In this document: positions 22,716 through 33,716 of the stretch, piece by piece
Numbering within the stretch: position 1 is the first letter of the stretch
Layout of the letters: every line of letters starts with the position of its first letter
Assembly: GCF_035222485.1 (NCBI RefSeq)
Contig: NC_085920.1
Location: 2,790,001-2,854,000, forward strand
DNA: 64,000 bases
Origin: Podospora pseudoanserina
Lineage: Eukaryota; Ascomycota; Sordariomycetes; Sordariales; Podosporaceae
Direction of reading: 5' to 3'
Position numbers and translations under genes: made by a program
The notes under the pieces: model-generated
Told to the model about the DNA's origin: nothing
The model's database searches: none
Seen by the model: only the letters and a program-made list of their open reading frames with translations

Positions 22716-24478
22716 ACGCGGGGGATAAGCTGCAAAGGGAGAGGGAGGCGAGGCTGCAGAAGAGGGTAAGCGCGGGGGGGAGGTTGGCGAAGAGCCCGAT
22801 CCCGGAACGATAGGGTGCCTGTGGGGTTGTGGTGATGCCTTTTTGGGGGATGGTGGGGAGGGAGAGGGAGAGGGAGAAGAAGGGGGTGAGTGAGTAGGGC
22901 AGAGGGGGGATATTGATTATTTCTTTTATGGGTTTATGATGTGATTGATTGGGACACATAGGGGCGGGGGTAGTTTGGAAAGTAGGGCGTTGAGAGGTAG
23001 TTTTTTTCTTTTTTACTTCTTGTGTTGTAATGGTCTTTTGAGTTGTTTTTCTTCTTCTTACAAAGCATGAGGTTTTTTTGTTGTTGTTAATGACTGGTAT
23101 AGTATTGGGTGCTCTGGGTGGATGTTTGATACTGGGAGTAGGAGTGGGTTAGTGGGATGTGGTTGTAGGTAGTTTGAAAAGAGAGATAATGTTTTGTTAT
23201 GAGTTTCTGATATTTGCTTTTATTTTCTTGCATTTATCATGGGTACCTACTATGAGTTATTTTGCGTTGATTACGGATGGAAGTGAAGATTGGGATATCT
23301 GGGTGGGGGGCTTGTTTACTGTTATGATTTTTGTAATGATGAGCGGGGCGGTGTTTTGGCCTTTTTGTTTGTTGGAGGCATGCGCGTGTATCTATATATC
23401 CATCTAGCTGGCGAGCATAAGGAGGACTGAGGTTTTTGTTTTTTGGGTAAGGTAGTTGGTTGGGTTTGAAGAGGTTGAAGAACAGAGCACAGGAATCTGA
23501 CATTCAACAACTTCGTTTGAACTACTCATACTTTCATTATATGCGTGTCCGTCATTGAAAACACCTCAAAGAAAGAGAGGCTATCAGGGGCGAGCTTACA
23601 AACTGAATATCTCGAGTATGGAACACGGTAATCAAGGGGCAAACCTACCAGGGCCAGTAGTCAGACTGGCTGTATCTCTCTGAACCAGGCGTCAAACTTG
23701 TCGGTTTCCATTTAGCAAACACCCAACCCTCTTCCCCTTCTCCTGACCAAAACAGCATGACTCACATCCATCTTCAACATTGCCCAGTTTGTGAGGGGAG
23801 AAATCAAAAAAATCAGCAGGAACACTCCCAACACGAGAACAGTCAAGTGACACCATCACCACCCTTCCCAACTAAAAAGTTATGAGAAATGATGTCACCC
23901 TCTGTAAAGGAGGTCTGGTATAATCCTACCCTACTTGTACTACCACCCAAAAGTCACATAAACATCTTGCCATTTGTATGGATAGAAACAGTTAACTTTA
24001 GCAGCTATCTAATATAATATTATGAATCTCCCTTCTGCCTGTCTGGCTGACCCATCACTATGCACTCGCACCCATAATGTAAACTTTTTTGTTGATTCGC
24101 CTGGGTGTCTCGCTGAGAAAAAATGGCAAACTAATAACTGAACAGCAGTGACTAGAACAAGGGCCTCGGCCACCAGTGATAGGAAATATGAAAACTGATA
24201 CAAAACTCCAAGAATCAGAAAACCCATCTCCTTTCCTCCATCCCATCCCATCATCCCTTGCAGAACAGATATCAAAAGCAGACATTTGTTGGCCGACACG
24301 CCAACCATGTAGAGATATAAACCCAACCCTGAAAACTCCTTGTAAAAACATATATGAAAACGCGATCAGACATGATCCACACCTGCGCTGTGCTGTTCGT
24401 CCGAACCCTCTGTGTAATCCCACACCTAAAATATTAAGCATATCCTCATTCCTTCCATCCCATCTCTGGCCTAGTAGC
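22716..24478. other. Convergent 3' intergenic region (includes probable ArfGAP tail to 22813)
   Basis: The first ~100 bp probably still code for the ArfGAP C-terminus. The rest is GT- and T-rich and then AT-rich, fits two 3' UTRs, and contains no recognisable gene or RNA. Confidence 0.55.
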
Positions 24479-26705
24479 TTACTTTGCCCCGTTAGCCTTC
24501 CCCTTCGCCTTCGGTTTGTTGGTAATATCATTCACGGAATACCGGCTATCACCGTCATCCCCAAAAAGCACTTGGTCGCCCTTTCCTCCTAGTTGGGAAA
24601 ACTCATCCGGGTCTCTGGCATCGTCTGGTCTGGGCTCCTTCTTGGGTGTGGTTTCTGGGTTCTTGGTATAGACCTTGACGTCGGGCTTGTCGCCCCCTGG
24701 GATCTGGTTGACAACTTGAACAGTGTTAATCGAGGCTAACAATGTCCGCTCTCTCTGGACACCGCGGCGCGTAACATCCAAGCCCTGGATGCCGCTGACA
24801 AGACCATTAGTGCTGTCGTTGACACCAGGTGTCTTCATTGTCATCCAGGGATGAGCCAGGCACTGATCTACTGTGAAACGCTTCTCTGGGTTGACGACTA
24901 GCATGGAGTCGATGAGATCCACTACACAGTTGTTAGTCCATCCTGTCCAACTATTTGTTATACAGGGAAATGGCTACTTACAAGCAGGATCACCAACTGG
25001 GTCCCAGTAGGGTGATGGGTAGTCGAATTTCCCTTTCCTGATCTGCTCAGACAGCGAGTATGGGAATGTAGCACTGGTGAGTTCGTCCGAAAATGGGGGG
25101 AAGCCGCACAGGCAGATATAAAGCACCACACCTAGTGACCAGATGTCAACAGCCTTGGTGTACTTGCGGTTCCGGGTATCTGCTAGGATCTCTGGTGCCA
25201 CATAGCTGGGCGTCCCACAGAGTGTTGTCGTGAAAGATTCCTCTCCGATGATCTTGGCCAACCCAAAATCTGCCAACTTGACGTGCAAGTCACGGTCCAC
25301 CAAAAGAATGTTCTCTGGCTTGATGTCTCTGTGCACAATGTTCCGATCGTGCAAATACTTGACACCCTGAAACAATTGGGTGAACAGCTTCCGGCATTCA
25401 GACTCGCTCAGTTTCTGCTTCTTCACAATGTAGTTGAACAGCTCTCCTTCCGGCGCAAGCTCCAGCACCAAATAGACGGCATTGGGTTCGTTGAAGGTGT
25501 CCTTGAGGCATAGAACATTCGGGTGGCTAACACCCATGAGCATCGCAATTTCTTGCTGGAGGCCTTCGTTTTTCGATCGCTCTTCCACCCCTGGCGTCTT
25601 GGTGAAGACTTTGACAGCATAGCGCTGCCCTGTGGATTTCTCAATGCAGAGATATACTTCGGCAAAATGGCCCTTTCCCAGCTTCTCGATGGGCGTGTAT
25701 TGCTGTAAGAAGGCATTGGCATGTCGGTTTTTGGGATACCGGAAAATGAACCTGGCCTTGTCCATGACAGCAATTTCGTCATACTCCTTCAGCTCACGCC
25801 GTTGGTTCCGCCCAACGAGCTGATCGTTGACGTATGTGCCATTGCTGGAAAGATCCTCGATAATCACAACTGTGTCGTTTCCCTTGTGTTCTGTAAACAA
25901 AAGACAATGACGGTTCGAAACTATCGGATCATCAACTTGGATGTCTACTGACTGTCAGTCTTACCGTCTTCCACAGTAGTAACTGTGCGTTGGAAACCTA
26001 CCGCATTCGGGGTGTCTCCCAATGAGATAACCGCCAGAGGAGAGCCCTTTCCCTGACTTCTGCTTCTGATCGAAAGCCTCCTGCTCTTTGAGAAGAGCCC
26101 CCCTGCCCTTTCTAGCAGGCTGTTTTGCACCGGAGACGGCGCCGGCCACGGTTTCAGAAGGAGGGCAAGACCCTCTCTTCCTCATCACCACACAGGTGCC
26201 TCCGTAACGGGTGTCCATAGGAAGTAGGTATCCCCAGACCCCTTCCTTTACCTCATCTTCCACCTCATCGGAGAGCGGTGCGTTGGGGTCTACGTGTGTC
26301 TGACTGAACGCTTGCGTGTCCTGGGGAGGAGAACTGAGGGCCGCCACTTGAGAATGCATGTACTCGTCGCGACGCTGGGAGACACGGCCCTCTGAAGGTG
26401 TCGCCGTGGCTTCCTTGGCAAACTCATCGGTTCCTTCGCTCGTCAAATGTGTCACGGGTGATGGAAGATGCTGTTTGTTGATGACTGGTGTCTTGACCAG
26501 GTCGTTGTCGGTGCGCTGCGAGAGTCGCTCGGACCGGCGGGGCTTCTTGAATGATTCAGAGGGAGCATCGTCGCCCGTAGAGCCCTGAAGGAGAAGAGAG
26601 ATTAATCGGCGGAACATGTCGATGTATGACAGTGACGCCATAGAAGAAGAGGGTACATACGGCGCGACCTCGCTTGAGCTGACTGGCCTCAGATCGTGGA
26701 GCCAT
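24479..26705 (-). CDS. prd-4: Checkpoint kinase 2 homologue (FHA + Ser/Thr kinase), PRD-4-like
   Basis: Chk2/Cds1/Rad53-family kinase of the DNA-damage response. In Neurospora the homologue PRD-4 also phosphorylates the clock protein FRQ. Exons are 26705-26661, 26584-26002, 25944-24982 and 24921-24479; introns are 76, 57 and 60 nt, giving 677 aa. Exon 1 codes only 15 residues. The N-terminus holds several SQ/TQ sites (LSQR, VSQR, HSQV, DTQAFSQT), the expected targets of ATM/ATR kinases. The FHA domain spans ~residues 198-280 (YLIGRHPEC, SNRHC, LSSNGTYVND). The kinase spans ~297-557, with GKGHFAEV, the lysine in YAVKVF, HRDIKPEN, ADFGLAK and APE, so it looks active. The tail is polar and ends in a basic Lys/Ala stretch. 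The family is firm; a clock role is inferred only from the Neurospora relative. Confidence 0.94.
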
Positions 26706-28238
26706 GACGGCGTGGGCTGTATAGGAGCCTGTAATAGTGTGATTAAGTAGCAGGTGCGACAGTCGTTAAATAGGCAGACAGCCAAATGGGGTCGACTGGG
26801 CGGGTGAGCTAGGTAGTGGATGTCAGGAAGGAATGGTGTGCACGTTGTGGTTCCTGCCTCGAGAAATCATAGCATCACTCGCGGGAGCTTGGTAAGGAAC
26901 GAACCGCGCCTCAGCGCCTCAGCGGCCTCTTGGTGTACACAGTGCGCTAGGCTCCAGTGAGCACCTCCAATCGCCGGCTGACTCAGGGGACCGGGGTCTA
27001 CGATCGTCGAGGGTGGACAAAATAACAAGTATCGCCAGTTCCTAAAGACGTCAAGCAATGGTCGAAAGTTCTTGTACAACTGTCGTGAGGTGTTAAGCGT
27101 AGCTAAAGGGCGTCAAGAGATAGGTTAAGGGCATCGCGCGGCAAGTGTTGGAAGACATTTATTTGAAAGGCATTGAAAAAGGTCTGCGTTGGAAGATGGT
27201 AGGTTGAAGATGCCAAGGCTCTAAAGGACCGTTGAAAGGCTTGGAGAGTAAGGGAAATGCCTTCGAAATGGTCCATCAAGCTTGTTCAAGGCAGTTGGAA
27301 GGTGGCTCCGTCGAGAAATTGCGAGAGAGCACACACCTCATTGCGGCAGTTCCCAATTTCTTGTCCACAGTCAACACTTGCAGTGGGCTTTTGAATGACC
27401 CGCCGCAACCAGGATGCTTAGCTGATGCAGGGGCTGACACCGAGGGCGTGCTGTTGTCTTGCCGTAGGGCTGGTCATGTCCAGATTTCTGGGGTCAAGTG
27501 GGCTTCGCACTGAAAGTTTGATGTGACTCCTTTGGACTGTCAGCTGTTGCCTTTGATGTTGATTTTTCAAGATTTTCTAAGACTTCAAGACCCAAATCCC
27601 AAAGTCTGCTCGCCCAGCAACCCCTTCTTCTGACCCTTTATTCTCGGTCAACAGCACCTCGTGGCTTTTCTTGAGGGCCAGTCAGCGTGAGAGACCCGCC
27701 CCTTTAAGCGGCAGATCGGCAGCTGTCAAGCTCCGCCTCTGCAAAGTAACCAGCTCGTGGCTTGACTTACACCAAATGTGGCGCAAGGAAGCCCCGTTCC
27801 ACTTCATGATGTCGGTCGAGGCAGGGTTGACATCTGGAGCTCAGCGGTTCGAAACGGTTGGTATTTTTGCATGAGTACTTGTCGACTTTTATTCCCTGAT
27901 CCTGCGAAGAGATAGTTACTGAGGCTTGGGAGAGTTATAGTGCTGGTGATCCCTTCAGAATACCATTAGTGTTTGCTGATATCATCAATGGCCAGTTTTG
28001 AGCCTGATGTTTCTGGCCAGCATCTCACGCTGTTGGCTGGAGTTGTCGCCGAAGAAGGAGCTATTGTTGCGCCCACTATTGTCGCCATGCTATTGTTGAC
28101 AAAAGTGACTTCAAGTGAAAGCTCAGGCTGGCGATACTGCCCCGCCTTCTACTACAAGACTAGCGCTTCTCGCTTAACTATCTTCTTATCGACTAGCGCT
28201 ATTTTCACGTGATTTATCGCCCACAGATCCAGAGAAAA
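26706..28238. promoter_or_regulatory. Divergent intergenic region, PRD-4 / eIF3m
   Basis: About 1.5 kb with no convincing gene. The only longer frame (27232-27513) lacks coding character. The right end carries the palindrome listed next. Confidence 0.5.
28205..28212. promoter_or_regulatory. TCACGTGA palindrome (possible bHLH site)
   Basis: An 8-bp palindrome with a CACGTG core, bound in fungi by Cbf1-type and other bHLH proteins. It lies 27 bp before the ATG of the open upstream extension and about 390 bp before the conserved eIF3m start. Function is inferred from position only. Confidence 0.35.
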
Positions 28239-28598
28239 ATGGCATTGAATGCGGGGCAACAAGATTCTGCCGCCTCAGGGTTTGACAAGGCGAAAGCAAC
28301 AGAGGGCCAGGAATCGACAAAGAAAGTGCTCCCACCAGTCCGAACCCTCCCGCCGGGCCCCCTACCGCCCTACGAGTCTCTGGATGCGATTTCTCCGCCA
28401 GCAATACCAGAAGATTTTCACGATATCGGTCGGTCCAAGCCCCTCTCTGACCTCCATTCCGACCGTACCCCGTCCGATTTGAGCGACTACTCGGACCACA
28501 ACACTACCAAGTACACCGACTCGGTCGTCAAAGGCGCCGCACTTTTTCTCGAATTTTACAGCTTATCCTACACCCCCCACGCCGACAACACCGCGAGA

Positions 28599-29956
28599 AT
28601 GGCTTCCCCTCAGCTGATTTTTGTCGATGGCACTTTCGCCGAGCTGGCCCAGGAGATGGCCGACTACATCCAGGCCAACTCGGCCAAGACTGAACATGCC
28701 GTCCAGGTTGGCGACGAGGTCAGACCTCTGTTGGAGAAGGAGAAGAACGAGGATGCTCTCGAGGCTATCGTCAAGGCCTCCGGCGTGTTGAATACGGTTC
28801 CCGAAAAGGAGTTCACTGGTGCCATCAACCTCCTTATCCACCTTGTCCTCCAGTCCAACGAGCCCAAGAGACATCTTCCTGCTGTCTGCAGCAACCTTCT
28901 CAAGCCCATCACATCCTCGCCAAGCCACGGCTTCACCCTTGCCGCGAGCGCCCTCAGCACCATCTTCAACCTCCTGGACAAGACGAACCCCGTCCGGTAC
29001 AATGTTTTCTTGCAGATTATCCGCTTCATTCGCCAACACGGCCAGTACGAGCTTCTCAAGCCCCGGTTAAAGAACTTGGAGGCGTGGTTTGCCGATTGGG
29101 AGACCAACGCGGAGGATCAGCGCAAGCTCTATATCGATGTGGCTGATGCCGCTGCTGAGGCTGGCGATGATGAGTGAGTATAAACAGGAGCCATGCCAAA
29201 AGATTACTGGCTAACTAAATTTTCAGGGAGTCATACCACTACATTTTGAAGGCCCTCTCCACCTTTGAGCGCGAGGAAGCCGAGGGTGAGGAGGCCCAGA
29301 AGTATTCTCTCAAGGCTCTCAAGATGGCCATTTCTTCCCCCACCCGGTTCGACTTCCAGGATCTCCGTGCCCTCCCAAGCGTTCAGGCGCTTAGCGACTC
29401 TCAGCCCATCTACTCTCAGCTTCTCGACATCTTCACTGAGCAAGATCTTGAGGACTACAACGACTTCAGAGAGGAGCACGAGGGTTGGATCGAGAAGGAG
29501 AAGCTTGACCACGAGAAGCTGCAGCGCAAGATGCGCCTGCTTACTTTCGCCAGTCTCGCCGCCAGCACGCCCAACCGCGAGATCCCCTACGCCAACATCG
29601 CTAAGGCTCTCCAGATCCCCTCCGAGGACGTTGAGATGTGGACAATCGATGTTGTCCGCGCCAAGCTTGTCGAGGGCAGACTGTCTCAGAAGCAAAAGGT
29701 CTTCCTTGTCCACAGAACCACCTACCGTGTTTTCGGTGAGAAGCAGTGGCGCGAGTTGGGCACGAGAATTGACCAATTCAAGCTGGTTGTTGACCGTCTC
29801 ACCAGCACTGTGCGCAGGGCCCAGGCTGAGGTTGAGCAGGCGAGGAAGGCCGAGGAGGAGCAGCTTGCTAAGAAGCTCGCTGGCGCTGGTATCAGCAGTG
29901 GTTACCCGGGCGACCGTCGCCGCCAGCCAAGGCAGCGGACGGATGATGATGATTGA
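28599..29956 (+). CDS. eif3m: Translation initiation factor eIF3 subunit M
   Basis: A PCI-domain subunit of the eIF3 complex, which recruits the 43S ribosome to mRNA. Exons are 28599-29173 and 29227-29956, with a 53-nt intron (GTGAGT...TTTCAG), giving 434 aa. The N-terminal half is helical ([17 protein letters not shown]). The PCI domain covers ~residues 210-370, with the winged-helix part around [20 protein letters not shown] and [20 protein letters not shown]. The C-terminus is charged and ends in Asp residues. I chose ATG 28599 because it begins the conserved family sequence. However, the frame is open upstream to an ATG at 28239 in a good context (A at -3), which would add 120 residues I do not recognise. 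Confidence 0.93.
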
Positions 29957-30607
29957 ACGCGTGCACAGTTTTCGGGACATTTCGGGATATGAGGTGGCAT
30001 CAGGGACATGGCATATGATCTCTCTTTGGGGCGACCTAGAGTAATTAACTTGGTTTGGCCCTTTCTGGCGTTGAGAACCAAAATGGCTGGGCGGGGTTTA
30101 TATCTAGACTCCTTTTTAAACGGGTTGCTTTTATTACATCCACGCGAGTAGATATCCAGGGTCCCATAAAATTCATCACTTTGGGTGCAAAACAACGGGT
30201 TGGGCTGGGATTAGAGGGCGTGCTGAGTGACATGGACATAGCGATTCCTGCGTTGCGGCGTTGCATATTTAAACAATCCTAGTTCAGAGTGGATTCCTCT
30301 CATGTGAAGAGTGATCGGTACCTACTCTGAGCATCGTGTGCCACTGCAGCTGCGGTCAATATGTTCCTGTAGAGGACATAATCTCTTCTACGTCTCTACT
30401 ATAGACTTTTCGACTTCGTATCCATGGCTTTGAAGACACAGTAGAGAGGCACGTGATTCTGTGAATATTTCTCACTCGTGGTTGCTCATCTCATCACCCT
30501 TTCAACTACATCGTCAACTCAAGTCTACCTCAACTCACCACCGCCACCGAACATCAGTACCATCACCTCCATTTTGCCACAATATTCACTGTTTTACGCC
30601 CCCCCAA
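29957..30607. other. Intergenic: eIF3m 3' flank and DPH4 promoter
   Basis: Tandem genes on the same strand. A CACGTG hexamer lies at 30450-30455, about 150 bp before the DPH4 start. No other gene is seen. Confidence 0.55.
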
Positions 30608-31183
30608 ATGGACACCCCACCACCACGAAACCATTACACCACCCTCTCCCTCCCCCCCTCCCTCTTCTCCAGCGGCCTCACCCCCGAAGAGATAAAACAA
30701 ACCCTCAAGAAATCCTACCGCCGCGCCCTGCTGGCTCACCACCCGGATAAATCAACCACCTCCTCCCCATCAGTGACAATAGACGAAATAACACTAGCCT
30801 ACACCACCCTCTCCACCCCCTCCCTCCGCCAAGCCCACGATCTATCCCTCTCCTCCTCGGGTTCTGGCCCAGCAGCGCTAGGGAGACATAAACTGCAAAC
30901 CGGAATCGAAACAATCGACTTGGACGACCTCACTCATCATGAAAGGGAGGAGGAAGATGAGTGGTACAAACCCTGCCGGTGCGGCAACCCCAAAGGCTTC
31001 CTAGTTCACGAATCAGATCTCGAAGAGGCGGCAAATGGAGGGTTGGAAGAGGTTGTCGTCGGCTGTCAGGATTGCAGTTTGTGGCTCAGGGTTGTCTTTG
31101 GTGTTGTTGTTCAAGATCAAGATCAGGAGGGGGAGACTCCAGAACAGAAAAAGGGGGAGACACCTGCTGCGGAGAGGAAGTGA
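30608..31183 (+). CDS. DPH4: Diphthamide biosynthesis protein 4 (J domain + CSL zinc finger)
   Basis: Dph4 (DNAJC24 type) supports the Dph1-Dph2 iron-sulphur step that starts diphthamide on elongation factor 2. The single exon encodes 191 aa. Residues 1-80 are a J domain with YTTLSLPP at the start and the essential HPD in LLAHHPDKS. Residues ~115-165 are the CSL finger: two CxC/CxxC pairs (CRC, CQDC) with the YKPCRCG and WLRVVF surroundings typical of this family. The tail is Glu/Lys-rich and low in complexity. The first coding ATG is preceded by a C-rich leader. Domain order and length match the family, so I am confident. Confidence 0.93.
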   Translation: MDTPPPRNHYTTLSLPPSLFSSGLTPEEIKQTLKKSYRRALLAHHPDKSTTSSPSVTIDEITLAYTTLSTPSLRQAHDLSLSSSGSGPAALGRHKLQTGIETIDLDDLTHHEREEEDEWYKPCRCGNPKGFLVHESDLEEAANGGLEEVVVGCQDCSLWLRVVFGVVVQDQDQEGETPEQKKGETPAAERK

Positions 31184-32114
31184 TACTACGGAATGGGCGG
31201 AATAGACGGGTGGGCAATTACACATTTGACACGCACACATAATACATCATTCTCGAAAAGACAGAGATTCTGCAACTCTGATAAAACAAACTGGCTGGTC
31301 ATGCAATGATGCCTTTTCTTTGTACCCGAGTTTCCAAACTCTATAGCTGGCATTGTATAGTTGGCGGTGATGAGTAGGGCACCGGGTTATACTTAACCTC
31401 ACGTACGTCTTTGAACGGAACAGGGAACAGCCTGTGGAGTCTCAAGATGCTGGAGTCCTCAAGAATGTCACCTTCTATCAGTATCACAGCAAAGGCCATC
31501 TCTGAACTCATCACAAACAGGTGAGATGGAAGCCGAGTCTCAAGACCCACCCAAAGTTGAGAGCATGCAGCTGGCTACGTCACTCGCTCTTTTTCGAGTC
31601 AGGGGTGGAGGATCTCAATGTTGATCTGGATCTCCAGCTAGATGACCAAGATGTCTCAGGGCCTCGTTGTGATCCACTAAGGAAGGACACCAAAGAATGC
31701 AAGCAAAACACCGTCACGAGGAAAGCAATCACTTGGGTATATCAGAATCTATAGGGCAGCCTAAGGGTGCAAAAGACTGCCGATTACAAGCCAAGTATAA
31801 AAAGTACTGCCGTGTGGGGGAAGGGGTTTGGATTTTCTTGTCCAGACGGTCTTCCCGTCTCGAAGAGTCTAAAAGGCAAGCAGGGTGAGAAAGGAAAAGC
31901 AAAACCCTCCGTGTATGCTGCGCTCTAGCCCTCAAGGTACCGCGAATCACCGCCTCATACAAGTCCTCCTAAGTCTGTATTTTGCCTAAACACATGCAAC
32001 GACCCGAGAGCATCTCCAGTCCGCACTCCAAAGACACCATTTCCGCCGAGGGGATTCACCAACGATAAACCAGGGTTATCACTATCAAGAGACAAAGAAA
32101 ACAAACGACAAATT
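31184..32114. other. Convergent 3' intergenic region
   Basis: Between the stops of DPH4 and 14-3-3. No gene is recognised; the short frames at 31521 and 31697 have no coding character. Confidence 0.6.
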
Positions 32115-32415
32115 TTACTCGGCAGGCTTGGGAGCCTCCTCGGCCGGGGCATCGGCAGGCTTGGGCGCCTCCTCAGCGGCCGGGGCATCAGCAGCGGCAG
32201 CAGGAGGCTCGGCCTCGGATGAGGTCCAGAGAGTCTGCACATAATCGTTAGCACGTCGCACCGCCTCGTCTAGATCGGACTGCACATACCAAATTGTCGC
32301 GGAGCAGCTGCATGATAAGGGTGCTGTCCTTGTAGCTCTCCTCGCTCAAGGTGTCGAGCTCTGTAGTCAACATCGTCAGTACCTATACCTCCTTGCTTGC
32401 TTTGACCCTACGTAC

Positions 32416-32446
<31 letters not shown>

Positions 32447-33140
32447 GAGATGGCAAGCCTGGTCGGGAGCGTTCAAGATCTCATAGTAGAACACGGAGAA
32501 GTTGAGTGCAAGACCAAGACGGATGGGGTGAGTGGGAGGAAGCTCGGTCTGGGCAACCTCGGTGGCAGCCTTGTAGGCGTCGAGGGACTTGTCGGCGGAA
32601 TCCTTGCGCTTGTCGCCAACGGCGAATTCGGCGAGGTAACGATGGTAGTCACCCTTCCTGTGCGATTGTTAGAGGTATACAAAAGCCGAGAATCGAGGGG
32701 CACGAACATCTTGTGGTAAAAGACCTTGGACTCGCCAGTCTTGGCGGAAGGAATGAGGTGCTTGTCGAGAACGGAGAGGATGTCCTCGCAGATCTTGGCC
32801 AGCTCGGCCTCAATCTTCTGGCGGTACTCCTTGATAAGGCCGACCTGGGTAGAGTTGCCCTTGGACTCCTCCTTCTGCTCAATCGAGGTGACAATTCTCC
32901 ACGAAGCGCGTCTAGCACCAATGACATTCTTGTAGGCGACGGACAGAAGGTTCCTCTCCTCAACGGTGAGGTCACGGTCCTCGGAGGCAACGATCTTCAT
33001 GTTCTCAACCATCTCTGTTGGGCGTCAAATCGTCAGAATGCGACCCTACAAACGCCCAAAATCATCTTGACAAACGTACCCTCATAGCGCTCAGCCTGCT
33101 CGGCGAGCTTGGCGAGGTAGACAGCATCTTCATGACCCAT
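32115..33140 (-). CDS. 14-3-3 phosphoserine-binding protein
   Basis: A dimeric adaptor that binds phosphorylated partners in signalling and the cell cycle. Exons are 33140-33080, 33014-32708, 32657-32416, 32360-32290 and 32234-32115; the four introns are 65, 50, 55 and 55 nt, and the product is 266 aa (yeast Bmh1 is 267). Both family signatures are present: [11 protein letters not shown] and [18 protein letters not shown]. The second donor is GTTCGT rather than GTATGT, but the join [16 protein letters not shown] is exactly the family sequence. The C-terminus is a variable Ala/Pro/Glu-rich tail, as in other fungi. A probable 5'-UTR intron lies upstream (listed separately). Confidence 0.96.
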
Positions 33141-33161
33141 TTTGTCGGTTTTGATGATTAT

Positions 33162-33716
33162 CTGTGTAAGTTGAGTGGTAAGTTAGCGCGCGTTGGTTCA
33201 GACTGTCCAAGGCAGCAGGGCAATGTAGGTAATCGGTGAGCTCCGCCTTCGAGGGTGAATGTGTGTTGAATGTCGGTCGTGATGGGCAAGTGCGGGCGAA
33301 CAAGGAAGAATTGTAAAATAATGGCAGGAAGCAAGTGTCGGTCGTTCTGGACAATCTCAACAGGCTTGCGATAGGCATGCGATTGCGCAAGCACCGTGCT
33401 GACTTCATGGCTTGGGCAAGCAAAGGATGCTCCCCGCTCTCGGTGGGGCATGCGCAGCGCAGCCCTGTCCAGGCCTTGGGCGTCGTTCGTGTGTTGGCCG
33501 CCGAAAAGGGGCAATTGAAGATGCCATGAGCTCGCCGCGTCCAGGAGCCCTCTCTCGATGCCGCCTTCCACAACTCATCGTTCAGAGGAGGCATGTGGTC
33601 GCAGTGGCGATGACGACAGAGGGGCCAGGTTTTGGTGTTGCAGCGGTGCAGCTGGTAGATGCAGCGGAGGCGGATGGGGGAGACGGGGGACGGGGACGGC
33701 AATGCTGCAGACTCAC
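33162..33716 (-). other. Probable 5'-UTR intron of the 14-3-3 gene
   Basis: On the minus strand there is AAG/GTGAGT at 33716 and CTTACACAG at 33162, 21 nt before the start codon. At 555 nt it would be far longer than the coding introns. Leader introns of this kind are common in highly expressed fungal genes. Inferred from splice-site sequence only. Confidence 0.45.
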
